From: an uncultured Prevotella sp. | GTDB taxonomy: Bacteria; Bacteroidota; Bacteroidia; Bacteroidales; Bacteroidaceae | DNA: 64,000 nucleotides | Direction of reading: 5' to 3' | Assembly (NCBI GenBank): GCA_900322175.1 | Contig: ONYZ01000002.1 | Coordinates: 45,059-109,058, forward strand | Shown: piece by piece, positions 45,905 through 54,368 of the stretch | Numbering within the stretch: position 1 is the stretch's first letter | How the letters are laid out: every line of letters starts with the position of its first letter | Position numbers and translations under genes: made by a program | The notes under the pieces: model-generated | The model's input: only the letters and a program-made list of their open reading frames with translations | Database searches by the model: none | Told to the model about the DNA's origin: nothing

Positions 45905-47380
45905 TTAGTTGTGTAACAGGTTTCTACCTGCATCGATGCGCAGGAAGATGAAAAGCAACAGTGTGAAACCCCATAGCGACGATCCTCCGTAGCTGAAGAA
46001 TGGCAACGGAATACCGATTACAGGAGTTAGTCCAAGCACCATTCCCACATTGATAAACACATGGAATAGGAATATACTTAACACACAATAGCCATAGACA
46101 CGACCAAAATTGTGCACCTGTCGTTCGGCCAAGTAAATTAGTCGCAAAATCAATGCAAGAAATAATAACAATACTCCAGCAGAACCTACGAAACCTTCTT
46201 CTTCGCCTACAGTACAGAATATGAAGTCGGTATCCTGTTCGGGTACGTACTTTAGTTTTGTCTGTGTTCCATTAAGAAATCCTTTGCCTTGCAATCCACC
46301 AGAGCCGATGGCTATCTCACTCTGATGAACATTATATCCGGCACCCTTCAGATCTTCCTCGAGTCCCAACAACACATTGATACGAACACGCTGATGTGGT
46401 TCGAGCACTTGGTTAAGCGCATAGTCCGCCATATTATAGAACAACAATGAACCTACTGCAAAAACAGTTATCCAAAGATAGTTACGAAAACGAGTGGCTA
46501 GGAATCGATAGAGCAAATAGATAATCATTGCTGCACAGAGTACCATCTCGACATAGCTCAGGTCAAAGGGGATGATCAACAGTCCGAAGATAAGTGCTAT
46601 CACAGTAGCGGCAAGACCAACCATTGTCATACGGATAGTATCGCGCTTGTCATTGCAATACACATATACCAGTCCGGCAGAGAACAACTGTATCAGCAGC
46701 AGCACAGCAAACTTACCAACAGAGGTTGGCGTGATACTAAGCATGGTGTCAGCAAATCGGATTCCGACCACAAAGTACACTACCATAGCTACACCTGTAA
46801 AGAGTATACTGCCAGGCATCCCTTCGCGATATAGCATCAGGAAAAAAGACAGATATACTAGAGCAGAACCCGTCTCGCGCTGCAAAACAATGAACAGCAT
46901 CGGGACGAATATTATAGTCAACGTAAGTGCAAAGTTCTTCCACTTGGCTATAGTAAACCCATAGGTATTCATAAGTTTTGCCAAGGCTAGCGCTGTGGCA
47001 AACTTGGCAAACTCAGCAGGTTGCAGTCGCACTGGTCCCAACACTAGCCACGATCGAGAACCCTTGATACTATGCGGATTGAATATCGTGCCGAATAACA
47101 GCAACAACATCAGTCCGAAGATGATATAGGCAAACATATCCAGATAGCGATCGTCGAGCATAAGGATAACAAATCCCAGCACGATAGACGTACCAATCCA
47201 TACAATCTGCATGCCCGATCGGGTGTCGAGACTAAACAGATCTGTTTCACCATAGCTGTAGCTGGCACCACATACACTTACCCATCCAAAGGTGAGCAGG
47301 GCGATGTAGATAACAATCGTCCAGTAGTCGAGCGAGCGAATCACTCCTTTTTCTTTTCTATTACCTATCGCCTGAACCAT
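45905..47380 (-). CDS. rodA: Rod-shape SEDS peptidoglycan polymerase
   Basis: Glycosyltransferase of the elongasome in the inner membrane, 491 aa with about ten transmembrane helices. SEDS markers are GSRSWLVLGPVRLQPAEFAKFATALALA, FVPMLFIVLQRETGSALVYLSFFLMLYREG, HQSEIAIGSGGLQGKGFLNGTQTKLKYVPEQDTDFIFCTVGEEEGF and GLTPVIGIPLPFFSYGGSS. It is longer than E. coli RodA (370 aa) owing to an extended middle loop region, usual for this phylum. It overlaps mrdA by 20 nt and is the last gene of the shape operon. Confidence 0.96.
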   Translation of the reverse strand: MVQAIGNRKEKGVIRSLDYWTIVIYIALLTFGWVSVCGASYSYGETDLFSLDTRSGMQIVWIGTSIVLGFVILMLDDRYLDMFAYIIFGLMLLLLFGTIFNPHSIKGSRSWLVLGPVRLQPAEFAKFATALALAKLMNTYGFTIAKWKNFALTLTIIFVPMLFIVLQRETGSALVYLSFFLMLYREGMPGSILFTGVAMVVYFVVGIRFADTMLSITPTSVGKFAVLLLIQLFSAGLVYVYCNDKRDTIRMTMVGLAATVIALIFGLLIIPFDLSYVEMVLCAAMIIYLLYRFLATRFRNYLWITVFAVGSLLFYNMADYALNQVLEPHQRVRINVLLGLEEDLKGAGYNVHQSEIAIGSGGLQGKGFLNGTQTKLKYVPEQDTDFIFCTVGEEEGFVGSAGVLLLFLALILRLIYLAERQVHNFGRVYGYCVLSIFLFHVFINVGMVLGLTPVIGIPLPFFSYGGSSLWGFTLLLFIFLRIDAGRNLLHN

Positions 47381-49220
47381 AAGCTATTCTGCGTTCCTGA
47401 ATGCTGCTGGCCTTAGCCTCGCTAGCCTCAGATAGTTTACCTTTAATATACTTCTCCATTATCAGTCCACCGATGGGCACACCGTATGTAGCGCCCCATC
47501 CACCATTCTCTACATATACAGCTACCGCAATCTTTGGATTATCCATAGGAGCAAATCCCATGAATACAGAGTGGTCGTGACCACGGTTCTGCGCAGTACC
47601 AGTCTTACCACAAGCATTAAAGTCGTACTTGCCGAGTTCATGACATGTACCTCCTAGTACTGATGATCGCATACCCTGCACCACATAATCGTAGGCCTCA
47701 CGACTAGCCTTGGTGAAGTGCTTGCGTGTGTAAGTAGTGTCAAGCTTCTCGCCCTGAACCTGCTTAACTACGTGAGGTACGTAATAGTAGCCACGATTGG
47801 CAATTGTAGCACCAAGATTCGCTATCTGCAGTGGAGTAGCATTCACCTCACCCTGACCGATGGCAATTGAGATTATGGTAAGTCCATTCCACGAGCCCTT
47901 GTAGGCCTTGTCGTAGAACATGGCGTTAGGAATCAATCCACGCTTTTCGCCTGGAAGGTCGATACCCAGACGATAGCCGAATCCCATTGATACCATATAG
48001 TCGCGCCAGGTGTTCATGGCGTTCTGTACTGATCCGTATTTACTGATGTTGGTATTGATCATGTGATACAATCCCCAACAGAAGAATCCGTTACATGATG
48101 TGCTGAGCGCAGGAACAAGCGGCAATGGAGCAGCATGTCCGTGACATCCTACATGCAATCCCTTGAAATTGAATCCATGTCCACAGGGATACATGGTATG
48201 CGAATTGATAACACCCTCGGTCATGAACGTAAGACCCTGTGTGGTCTTGAACGTAGAACCAGGAGGATACTGTCCCATGATAGCACGGTTGAGCAGAGGT
48301 TTCCACACATCCTGCGACAGTGCACGATGATTCTTACTACGCAGGCGGCCCACCATCTGTCGTGGATCGTATGTAGGCGATGACACCATACACAGCACCT
48401 CGCCAGTAGATGGCTCAATGGCAACAATAGCTCCAATCTTACCCTCCATCAGTCGTTCGCCTAGGGCCTGTAGTTCGGCATCAATACCTAGCGTAAGGTT
48501 CTTACCAGGTATGGCACGACGATCTAGTGCACCATTCTGATAGCGGCCCTGTATACGTCCGTGAGCATCACGCAGCAGAATCTGTATTCCCTTCTGTCCG
48601 CGAAGCTGTTTCTCGTACGAGCGCTCTATACCCAACTTGCCGATATAATCGCCAGGCTGGTAGTAGTCATCCTCCTCGATATCAGCAGGCGACACCTCGG
48701 CTACATCACCAAGCACATGGGCACCCATATTATATGTATATTGGCGCACACTACGCTTCTGGATGTAGAATCCAGGGAAACGATACATCTTCTCCTGAAA
48801 CACGCTAAAATCCTTGTCGCTCAACTGACTCATGAAGAGTTGCTCAGTAAATCGGGAATAACCAGGATTCTTATTACGGTCCTTCATAGTGGCCATACGA
48901 CGGTCGAACTCGTCCCTAGTAATACCTAGAGCCTGACAGAAGCCAAGTGTATCCAGACGATTCTTCACTTCGTTCATCACCACCATAATATCGTAGCTAG
49001 GCTGATTGTAAACCAACAACTTGCCTTTGCGATCAAGGATTGCACCACGCGAAGGATACTCTATCTTCTTGAGGAAAGCATTAGAGTCGGCACTCTTCTT
49101 ATAGTCGTCGCTGGTAATCTGAAGCATAAACAGACGAATGATGTAGATGAACACAATCAATGCGGCCACCCCACCTATCACGAATTTCCGATATTCAAGA
49201 TCGAAATCTTTCTTCTTCAC
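47361..49220 (-). CDS. mrdA: Penicillin-binding protein 2, transpeptidase of the elongasome
   Basis: Class B PBP, 619 aa, with one N-terminal transmembrane helix (FVIGGVAALIVFIYIIRLFML). The dimerization domain shows YPSRGAILDRKGKLLVYNQPSYDI and HVLGDVAEVS. The transpeptidase domain has Ser322-x-x-Lys in GSTFKT, the SCN motif in STSCNGFF, and KTGTAQ. It crosslinks peptidoglycan during sidewall growth with RodA. It overlaps rodA by 20 nt and mreD by 4 nt. Confidence 0.97.
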   Translation of the reverse strand: MKKKDFDLEYRKFVIGGVAALIVFIYIIRLFMLQITSDDYKKSADSNAFLKKIEYPSRGAILDRKGKLLVYNQPSYDIMVVMNEVKNRLDTLGFCQALGITRDEFDRRMATMKDRNKNPGYSRFTEQLFMSQLSDKDFSVFQEKMYRFPGFYIQKRSVRQYTYNMGAHVLGDVAEVSPADIEEDDYYQPGDYIGKLGIERSYEKQLRGQKGIQILLRDAHGRIQGRYQNGALDRRAIPGKNLTLGIDAELQALGERLMEGKIGAIVAIEPSTGEVLCMVSSPTYDPRQMVGRLRSKNHRALSQDVWKPLLNRAIMGQYPPGSTFKTTQGLTFMTEGVINSHTMYPCGHGFNFKGLHVGCHGHAAPLPLVPALSTSCNGFFCWGLYHMINTNISKYGSVQNAMNTWRDYMVSMGFGYRLGIDLPGEKRGLIPNAMFYDKAYKGSWNGLTIISIAIGQGEVNATPLQIANLGATIANRGYYYVPHVVKQVQGEKLDTTYTRKHFTKASREAYDYVVQGMRSSVLGGTCHELGKYDFNACGKTGTAQNRGHDHSVFMGFAPMDNPKIAVAVYVENGGWGATYGVPIGGLIMEKYIKGKLSEASEAKASSIQERRIAYGSGDR

Positions 49221-49717
49221 CTGCTTCTAACACTTTCGATTGCTAAAATCAGCACCATAGTAAGTAGTGTACTAACTATAGAACGAGCCAACCACAGAAA
49301 AACATCAAAGAAATTGAATGTTTCGAGAGCGAAAAACAGCACACAATAGAGAGATGTAAGCATTGCACTAAGTGTAACAAACTTACTATATCCCAAAGTT
49401 TTTTTCGATGCTTCCAGGTCTTCGGCCGAATCACGCGGAGCGATGAGTTCCATAAGATAGCACTGCGCTAGTCCGACGATAGTCATTACACTCGATGCCA
49501 GGCCAGGAGTATTTGAGAAGGTATCGATCAAGAATCCCAGAAGGAAACACGACACCAGAACAAGCCACTTAGGGAAATTGCGGCGAAAGGTGATGGCAAA
49601 ATAGACGTAAAGCAACGGAGTGCCCACGCCCAACAGATGCACATGGTTCAGGATAAGCACCTGAGCCACTAGCAATGACAAGAACATCACCAATCGATTA
49701 ACTAGTTCTATCTTCAT
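49217..49717 (-). CDS. mreD: Rod shape-determining protein MreD
   Basis: Small integral membrane protein, 166 aa with about five hydrophobic helices (LVMFLSLLVAQVLILNHV, LLYVYFAITF, WLVLVSCFLLGFLIDTF, FVTLSAMLTSLYCVLFFA, ARSIVSTLLTMVLILAI). Sequence is poorly conserved in this family, so the call rests on topology, the GFLIDTFSNTPGL segment and position between mreC and mrdA. It links MreC to the cell-wall synthases. It begins 5 nt after the mreC stop and overlaps mrdA by 4 nt. Confidence 0.93.
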   Translation of the reverse strand: MKIELVNRLVMFLSLLVAQVLILNHVHLLGVGTPLLYVYFAITFRRNFPKWLVLVSCFLLGFLIDTFSNTPGLASSVMTIVGLAQCYLMELIAPRDSAEDLEASKKTLGYSKFVTLSAMLTSLYCVLFFALETFNFFDVFLWLARSIVSTLLTMVLILAIESVRSR

Positions 49718-49722
49718 ACTTA

Positions 49723-50592
49723 CTACTGTCGCTGTTTTATACTAATAGAGTCACGGGCAGCCTGCATCAGTGCAGCACGTTCGGCTATACTCTTATCGCT
49801 GATAACCACCACATCACGCAGATTGCCAAAGTCGGTACTTAGTCTTACCTTGAGTTTGTATGACAGTCCGTCGCTTGAGTTGTATGCCTGTTCTATCTTA
49901 CCCACAAGCACGCCTGACGGGAAAATCGACGAGAATCCGCTAGTCTCTATCCACTCACCCAATTTAAACTTTGCATGGCGTGGTACATCTTCTACATAGG
50001 CTACACCAGGATCACCACCATACCAGTGCAGATATCCGAAGTAGCCACGGTTGCGGATGCTACAGCTAATGCGCGACGATGCAGCATTAAGAGCTGGGAT
50101 AACTACCGCATAGTGATCGCTAACCAGATAGACGACACCCACGATGCCGTTACCACAAGCCACACCCATATCAGGCTCAACACCATCCTTGCGTCCCTTG
50201 TCGATGGTTATCAGATTCTCAAGCTTGTGAATGGAGTTCTCCACCACCTTGGCCGGTATCAGCTGATATTGACTAAGAAACTCCAACTCCTTACGCTGGG
50301 TGTCGGTAGTATCCTTAATTGCTTCGGCATACAATCGGCGCAACTGGTCCAGTTGGCGCTCTTGATAGATGTTGCGCAAGGTCAGCTCCTCATTGACACG
50401 CGCCATTGTGAGGTAGCTGGTCATAGTGCTCTCTATCTCGTATACCTTTCCTGCCATAGCGTTGGCACTAGAGAACCATACACTGCCCTGATAACTGTTG
50501 TATTGAAACAACAGAACAACACTGACTACTTCCAATAATATGAAAACTAGCCAGTGATGATATTTGTAAAGGAAATCCAGCAGGTTCCTCAT
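49723..50592 (-). CDS. mreC: Rod shape-determining protein MreC
   Basis: Periplasmic scaffold anchored by one helix (HWLVFILLEVVSVVLLFQY), 289 aa. A coiled coil follows (ELTLRNIYQERQLDQLRRLYAEAI), then the beta domain with QLIPAKVVENSIHKLENLITIDKGRKDGVEPDMGVACGNGIVGVVY, the MreC core motif, and WIETSGFSSIFPSGVLVGKI. It organises PBP2 and RodA along the cell. It lies 39 nt after mreB, a gap filled by an AATTRTC heptamer repeat. Confidence 0.95.
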   Translation of the reverse strand: MRNLLDFLYKYHHWLVFILLEVVSVVLLFQYNSYQGSVWFSSANAMAGKVYEIESTMTSYLTMARVNEELTLRNIYQERQLDQLRRLYAEAIKDTTDTQRKELEFLSQYQLIPAKVVENSIHKLENLITIDKGRKDGVEPDMGVACGNGIVGVVYLVSDHYAVVIPALNAASSRISCSIRNRGYFGYLHWYGGDPGVAYVEDVPRHAKFKLGEWIETSGFSSIFPSGVLVGKIEQAYNSSDGLSYKLKVRLSTDFGNLRDVVVISDKSIAERAALMQAARDSISIKQRQ

Positions 50593-50599
50593 CTATGTT

Positions 50600-50630
50600 T
50601 CAATTGTCAATTATCTATTATCAATTGTCA
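50600..50630. repeat. AATTRTC heptamer tract between mreB and mreC
   Basis: About five imperfect tandem units of AATTGTC/AATTATC fill most of the short mreB-mreC gap. The same heptamer occurs at two other intergenic sites in this window. Confidence 0.7.
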
Positions 50631-50631
50631 A

Positions 50632-51654
50632 CTATCTCATCAAGAAATTGAATCTATCAACATTCTTAAGTGCGATACCGGCACCCTTAGCTACACTGTG
50701 CAAGGGATCCTCGGGCACGTGGAATGGAATGTGCATCTTATCTGTGAGACGCTTGTCGAGACCACGCAGCAGTGCACCGCCTCCTGAGAGATAGATGCCG
50801 TTCTTAACGATATCGGCATACAGCTCTGGTGGAGTATTCTCGAGTGCAGAGAGCACAGCGTTCTCAATCTTAGCCACAGTCTTGTCCAGACAGTGTGCTA
50901 TCTCCTGATAACATACAGGCACCTCCATTGGGAGTGCAGTGATACGGTTAGGTCCGTGAACAATGAAGTCCTCAGGAGCCTCATCACCCAGATCAGTCAG
51001 TGCCGAACCAACGTTGATCTTGATGCGCTCAGCCATACGCTCGCTCACCTTTACGTTGTGCTGACGATACATATACTCTTGAATATCAGCTGTCAGATCG
51101 TCGCCTGCAGTACGGATGGAGTTGTTTGAAACGATACCACCCAGAGAGATAACTGCGATCTCAGTAGAACCACCACCGATATCAACGATCATGTTTCCTT
51201 CTGGAGCCTCTACATCTATACCAATACCTATAGCAGCAGCCATAGGCTCGAAAATCAGATATACATCGCGGCCATCAGCATGCTCAGCTGAGTCGCGAAC
51301 GGCACGCAGTTCCACCTCAGTACTACCTGAAGGCACGCCAATCACCATACGCAGTGAAGGCGAGAACAGGCGGCTACCTGTGTGCACCATCTTAATCAGA
51401 CCACGCATCATCTGCTCGCATGCAGAGAAGTCGGCAATCACACCATCACGCAGTGGACGGATGGTACGAATGTTATCGTGAGTCTTCTCATACATCATCT
51501 TCGCCTCATTACCTACGGCAATCATCTTGTCGGTACGGCGATCAAGAGCAACTACTGAGGGCTCGTCAACCACAATCTTATCATCGCTGATAATGATAGT
51601 GTTGGCTGTTCCCAAGTCCATTGCTATTTCCTGTACGAAACTAAAAAATCCCAT
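50632..51654 (-). CDS. mreB: Actin-like rod shape-determining protein MreB
   Basis: Cytoplasmic filament protein that directs sidewall synthesis, 340 aa, the usual length. ATP-binding motifs of the actin fold are MDLGTANTIIISDDKIVVDEPSVVALD (phosphate 1), NMIVDIGGGSTEIAVISLGGIV (phosphate 2) and NGIYLSGGGALLRGLDKRL (adenosine). Also seen are GVPSGSTEVELRAVRDSAEHADGRDVYLIFEPMAAAIGIG. It follows the IMP cyclohydrolase gene by 43 nt and leads into mreC-mreD-mrdA-rodA. Confidence 0.98.
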   Translation of the reverse strand: MGFFSFVQEIAMDLGTANTIIISDDKIVVDEPSVVALDRRTDKMIAVGNEAKMMYEKTHDNIRTIRPLRDGVIADFSACEQMMRGLIKMVHTGSRLFSPSLRMVIGVPSGSTEVELRAVRDSAEHADGRDVYLIFEPMAAAIGIGIDVEAPEGNMIVDIGGGSTEIAVISLGGIVSNNSIRTAGDDLTADIQEYMYRQHNVKVSERMAERIKINVGSALTDLGDEAPEDFIVHGPNRITALPMEVPVCYQEIAHCLDKTVAKIENAVLSALENTPPELYADIVKNGIYLSGGGALLRGLDKRLTDKMHIPFHVPEDPLHSVAKGAGIALKNVDRFNFLMR

Positions 51655-51671
51655 TCTTTTATCTCTTAATT

Positions 51672-51700
51672 CTCAATTATCAATTGTCAATTATCAATTA
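51672..51700. repeat. AATTRTC heptamer tract between purH and mreB
   Basis: Four tandem heptamers (AATTATC, AATTGTC, AATTATC, AATTATT) run up to and into the purH stop codon. Confidence 0.7.
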
Positions 51701-52300
51701 TTTAGCGGTTTTTACAAACCAAGCGTTGATAGCAGTATCATAGTGGCTGCTTACGCCGAAGGCGCGTGTAGCAAACATACGACGATCCTCTATATCAGTC
51801 TGTGCGCCCTTCTTGTTCAGGATGTCGAGCAGCACGCTGTACTCAGCCTTGCTAGGAACGATCACTACATCCTTGAAGTTCTTTGCTCCGGCACGGATCA
51901 GTGAGATACCACCTATATCAATCTTCTCAATGATATCAGCTTCGCTAGCACCACTAGCTACAGTCTGCTCAAATGGATAGAGGTCTACGATAACGAGATC
52001 AATCTCAGGAATCTCGTACTGTTTCATCTGTGCGATATCGCCTTCGTTCTCACGACGAGCCAGGATTCCTCCGAACACCTTCGGATGAAGAGTCTTTACG
52101 CGTCCACCCAGGATTGATGGATAGGTTGTAACATCCTCAACTTTCTGACACTCATAACCAAGCGATTCGATAAACTGCTGTGTTCCACCTGTAGACAGGA
52201 ACTTAACACCCTCTTCATTCAATTTCTTCAAGAGCTCGTCCAGTCCGTCCTTATGAAAAACAGACACCAAAGCGGTTTTAATCTTCTTAATTTCAGCCAT
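51698..52300 (-). CDS. purH: Stand-alone IMP cyclohydrolase (N-terminal half of PurH)
   Basis: Closes the ring of FAICAR to make IMP, the last step of purine synthesis. The 200-aa protein is the MGS-like domain of PurH: TALVSVFHKDGLDELLKKLNEEGVKFLSTGGTQQFIESLG, GGRVKTLHPKVFGGILARR, DLVIVDLYPFEQTV and IDIGGISLIRAGAKNFKDV. The usual bifunctional PurH is about 510-525 aa and carries a C-terminal AICAR formyltransferase. Here the reading frame ends cleanly at WFVKTAK, and no formyltransferase sequence follows in the 43 nt before mreB. The formyltransferase must be encoded elsewhere. Its place before mreB is conserved in Bacteroidales. It has its own promoter. Confidence 0.9.
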   Translation of the reverse strand: MAEIKKIKTALVSVFHKDGLDELLKKLNEEGVKFLSTGGTQQFIESLGYECQKVEDVTTYPSILGGRVKTLHPKVFGGILARRENEGDIAQMKQYEIPEIDLVIVDLYPFEQTVASGASEADIIEKIDIGGISLIRAGAKNFKDVVIVPSKAEYSVLLDILNKKGAQTDIEDRRMFATRAFGVSSHYDTAINAWFVKTAK

Positions 52301-52363
52301 TTTTTATCCTTATAACGTTATAAATATATGCATTCATTTTGCCGCCTTCGCGACATTCGGCCG

Positions 52364-52371
52364 CAAAGGTA
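52364..52371 (-). promoter_or_regulatory. -7 element TACCTTTG of the purH-mre operon
   Basis: TACCTTTG on the - strand, 63 nt upstream of the purH start, just downstream of the terminator of the preceding gene. The usual -33 position falls in the terminator stem and has only a weak match. A purine-sensitive site is not obvious. Confidence 0.65.
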
Positions 52372-52381
52372 CAAAAATAAA

Positions 52382-52425
52382 ACGGATTAACCTTCATTTC
52401 TTGCCGAAAATTTAGATTAATCCGT
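52382..52425 (-). terminator. Terminator of the asnA-lipoprotein unit
   Basis: Stem ACGGATTAA / TTAATCCGT with a 26-nt loop. On the - strand it is followed by TTTTATTTTT and then the purH promoter, so it separates the two transcripts. Confidence 0.7.
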
Positions 52426-52446
52426 GTTAAAAATATGATAGGTCAA

Positions 52447-52971
52447 TTATTTCAGTGTAAAATTGCGCACCCATTCGCGCAGAGGCTCGGCTGCTTCGCT
52501 GTATTCAGGCTTAAATCTAGCCAACACTGTTACCAGTCGGATGGTATCATCCTCAATCACTTTGCCATAATAGTCAAAGTCTTCGTCAGAACCAGCCTGA
52601 ATACTGTAATCATCGCCCACATCTATCAAGTCGGCACCCATGGCTAGCATCTGCTGACTGGCTATGCGGTTGCCTTGCATCGAGTCGACCATCACCGACA
52701 GCGATATTCCATCGCACATAAACACCTCTTGTGCAGGCTCGTTTTTCAGGTCCTGATGATACAGGAACGATGGATAATTGATATCAATATCTAGCTTATC
52801 GCTGTGATACTTTATCAGGTCCCATTGTCCCATACGGATGGTCATGCTATCGTCGCTACTCAGTTCTACACCCCCGTAAGCCCGAAGCTGCCTCTGTCCG
52901 CCACAGCCGCATAGCACCCCCGCCACAACCATAGCCATCATCCATCTCACCGTCCTCAACATACCTCTCAC
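52447..52971 (-). CDS. Lipoprotein of unknown function
   Basis: A 174-aa lipoprotein with lipobox LCGC (Cys23). The mature part (KLDIDINYPSFLYHQDL; EVFMCDGISLSVMVDSM; DEDFDYYGKVIEDDTIRLVTVLARFKPEYSEAAEPLREWVRNF) has the look of small periplasmic beta-rich proteins in which an intact ligand patch is not evident. I do not recognise a family. It lies 16 nt after asnA on the same strand and is probably cotranscribed, ending at a hairpin. Confidence 0.75.
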   Translation of the reverse strand: MRGMLRTVRWMMAMVVAGVLCGCGGQRQLRAYGGVELSSDDSMTIRMGQWDLIKYHSDKLDIDINYPSFLYHQDLKNEPAQEVFMCDGISLSVMVDSMQGNRIASQQMLAMGADLIDVGDDYSIQAGSDEDFDYYGKVIEDDTIRLVTVLARFKPEYSEAAEPLREWVRNFTLK

Positions 52972-52987
52972 ATCTTACATCTAACCT

Positions 52988-54043
52988 CTAAATCAGATTC
53001 ATGCCGAGCATCTTGCACTGCTTGCGCATATCCTCTGGCCATATACTAGCCTGTATCTCGCCGATATGTCCCTTATGCAGCAGCACCATACACAAACGGC
53101 TCTGACCGATACCACCACCTATCGACAGCGGCAGTTTATCGTTGAGCAACTGCTGATGGAAGTACAGCTGTTCGCGCTCCTCCTTGCCCTCTATCTTAAG
53201 CTGGCGCAGCAAGCTCTCCTTATCCACACGGATACCCATGCTCGACAATTCGAAGCTACGACCCAGCACAGGATACCATATCAATATGTCGCCATTCAGT
53301 CCCTTGTAGGTCTCCTCTCCTTCGGGGAGGTCGGGAGGGGTCGTACTCCAGTCGTCATAGTCTGGTGCACGTCCGTCGTGCTTCTCGCCGTTGCTCAGTT
53401 TGCCACCGATACCGATCACAAACACAGCACCATATTTCTCGCAGATAGCATCTTCACGCTCTTTTGGAGTCTTATCGGGATACATCTTCACCAGCTCCTC
53501 AGCGTGTACAAAGTGTATCTTCTCTGGCAAGAAAGGCTTTATCTGAGGATAAGTCTCGCAAGTAAGATACTCCGTACGACGGATGGCAGCATAGATACGC
53601 TCTACGATATTCTTAAGAAATGCCAGTGTGCGGTCCTCCCTACGGATCACAGCTTCCCAGTCCCACTGGTCTACATACAGCGAATGCAGGTTGTCCAGTT
53701 CCTCGTCGGCACGGATAGCGTTCATATCAGTGTAGATACCATATCCAGGCTCTATCTTATACTCCGCCAGACTCAGTCGCTTCCACTTGGCCAGCGAGTG
53801 CACCACTTCGGCCTTAGCATCACCAAGATCCTTGATGGGGAAGCTCACTGGGCGCTCCACACCATTCAGATCGTCGTTAATACCTAAGCCCTTCAACACA
53901 AATAGAGGTGCCGTGACGCGCCTCAGTCTCAACTCAGTAGAGAGGTTCTGTTGGAAGAACTCTTTTATCAGTTTTATACCCTGTTCCGTCTGCTTCATAT
54001 CCAGCAGCGGCTCGTACATCACAGGTTTGATTACTTGTCCCAT
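52988..54043 (-). CDS. asnA: Aspartate-ammonia ligase (asparagine synthetase A)
   Basis: Makes asparagine from aspartate, ammonia and ATP in the cytoplasm. The 351-aa protein has the class II synthetase-like fold: IKLIKEFFQQNLSTELRLRRVTAPLFV, VERPVSFPIKDLGDAKAEVVHSLAKWKRLSL, GIYTDMNAIRADEELDNLHSLYVDQWDWEAVI, FELSSMGIRVDKESLLRQL and LPLSIGGGIGQSRLCMVLL. All are AnsA/AsnA hallmarks and the length fits (about 330-350). It is monocistronic or paired with the lipoprotein downstream. A promoter is visible upstream. Confidence 0.97.
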   Translation of the reverse strand: MGQVIKPVMYEPLLDMKQTEQGIKLIKEFFQQNLSTELRLRRVTAPLFVLKGLGINDDLNGVERPVSFPIKDLGDAKAEVVHSLAKWKRLSLAEYKIEPGYGIYTDMNAIRADEELDNLHSLYVDQWDWEAVIRREDRTLAFLKNIVERIYAAIRRTEYLTCETYPQIKPFLPEKIHFVHAEELVKMYPDKTPKEREDAICEKYGAVFVIGIGGKLSNGEKHDGRAPDYDDWSTTPPDLPEGEETYKGLNGDILIWYPVLGRSFELSSMGIRVDKESLLRQLKIEGKEEREQLYFHQQLLNDKLPLSIGGGIGQSRLCMVLLHKGHIGEIQASIWPEDMRKQCKMLGMNLI

Positions 54044-54070
54044 TTTGATTGTTTATGATAAATTTGCGTG

Positions 54071-54078
54071 CAAAAATA
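54071..54078 (-). promoter_or_regulatory. -7 element TATTTTTG of asnA
   Basis: TATTTTTG on the - strand, 27 nt before the ATG, with TTGC 18 nt further upstream (about 54097-54100), close to consensus. Confidence 0.65.
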
Positions 54079-54188
54079 CACATTTTATTTAATTATGCAA
54101 GCAAAATCACGATTATTTTTGCATTTTGACACAAAATCCTTGATTTCGGCTAACAAACTGCACTACACAGACAATCTTAAAAAAACCT

Positions 54189-54220
54189 AATTATCAATTA
54201 TCAATTATCAATTATCAATT
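54189..54220. repeat. AATTATC heptamer array (4.5 perfect copies)
   Basis: Four perfect tandem AATTATC units plus AATT lie 9 nt upstream of the tRNA promoter -7 box. It is the cleanest of the three heptamer tracts in the window. Confidence 0.85.
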
Positions 54221-54229
54221 AAAAATCTG

Positions 54230-54237
54230 TATCTTTG
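54230..54237 (+). promoter_or_regulatory. -7 element TATCTTTG of tRNA-Arg
   Basis: TATCTTTG, 20 nt upstream of the mature tRNA. The -33 region falls inside the heptamer repeat and has no TTTG. Confidence 0.7.
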
Positions 54238-54257
54238 TCGCCGCTTTCGGTAGCAAT

Positions 54258-54329
54258 GCACCCGTAGTTTAAAGGATAGAATAACGGATTCCGGTTCCGT
54301 TGGTCACGGTTCGATTCCGTGCGGGTGTA
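54258..54329 (+). tRNA. tRNA-Arg (anticodon CCG)
   Basis: Complete cloverleaf. Acceptor GCACCCG / CGGGTGT (terminal G-U pair), D arm GTTT..GAAT, anticodon stem ACGGA / TCCGT with loop TTCCGGT (anticodon CCG at 54291-54293), T arm CACGG-TTCGATT-CCGTG, discriminator A. It reads the Arg codon CGG. CCA is not encoded, usual in this phylum. Confidence 0.95.
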
Positions 54330-54331
54330 CA

Positions 54332-54368
54332 CTTAATGCTACGCACGGAGTGCGCGCATAGCATTAAG
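54332..54368. terminator. Hairpin shared by the tRNA 3' flank and the ATPase gene end
   Basis: CTTAATGCTA pairs with TAGCATTAAG, enclosing an inner stem CGCAC / GTGCG. It starts 3 nt after the tRNA and includes the ATPase stop codon and its last nine codons. There is no T tract on either side, so its use as a terminator is inferred from position and stem strength. Confidence 0.55.

Noticed and set aside
53066-53887. A 273-aa + strand frame inside asnA
   Set aside because: Antisense shadow of asnA; no promoter or family likeness.
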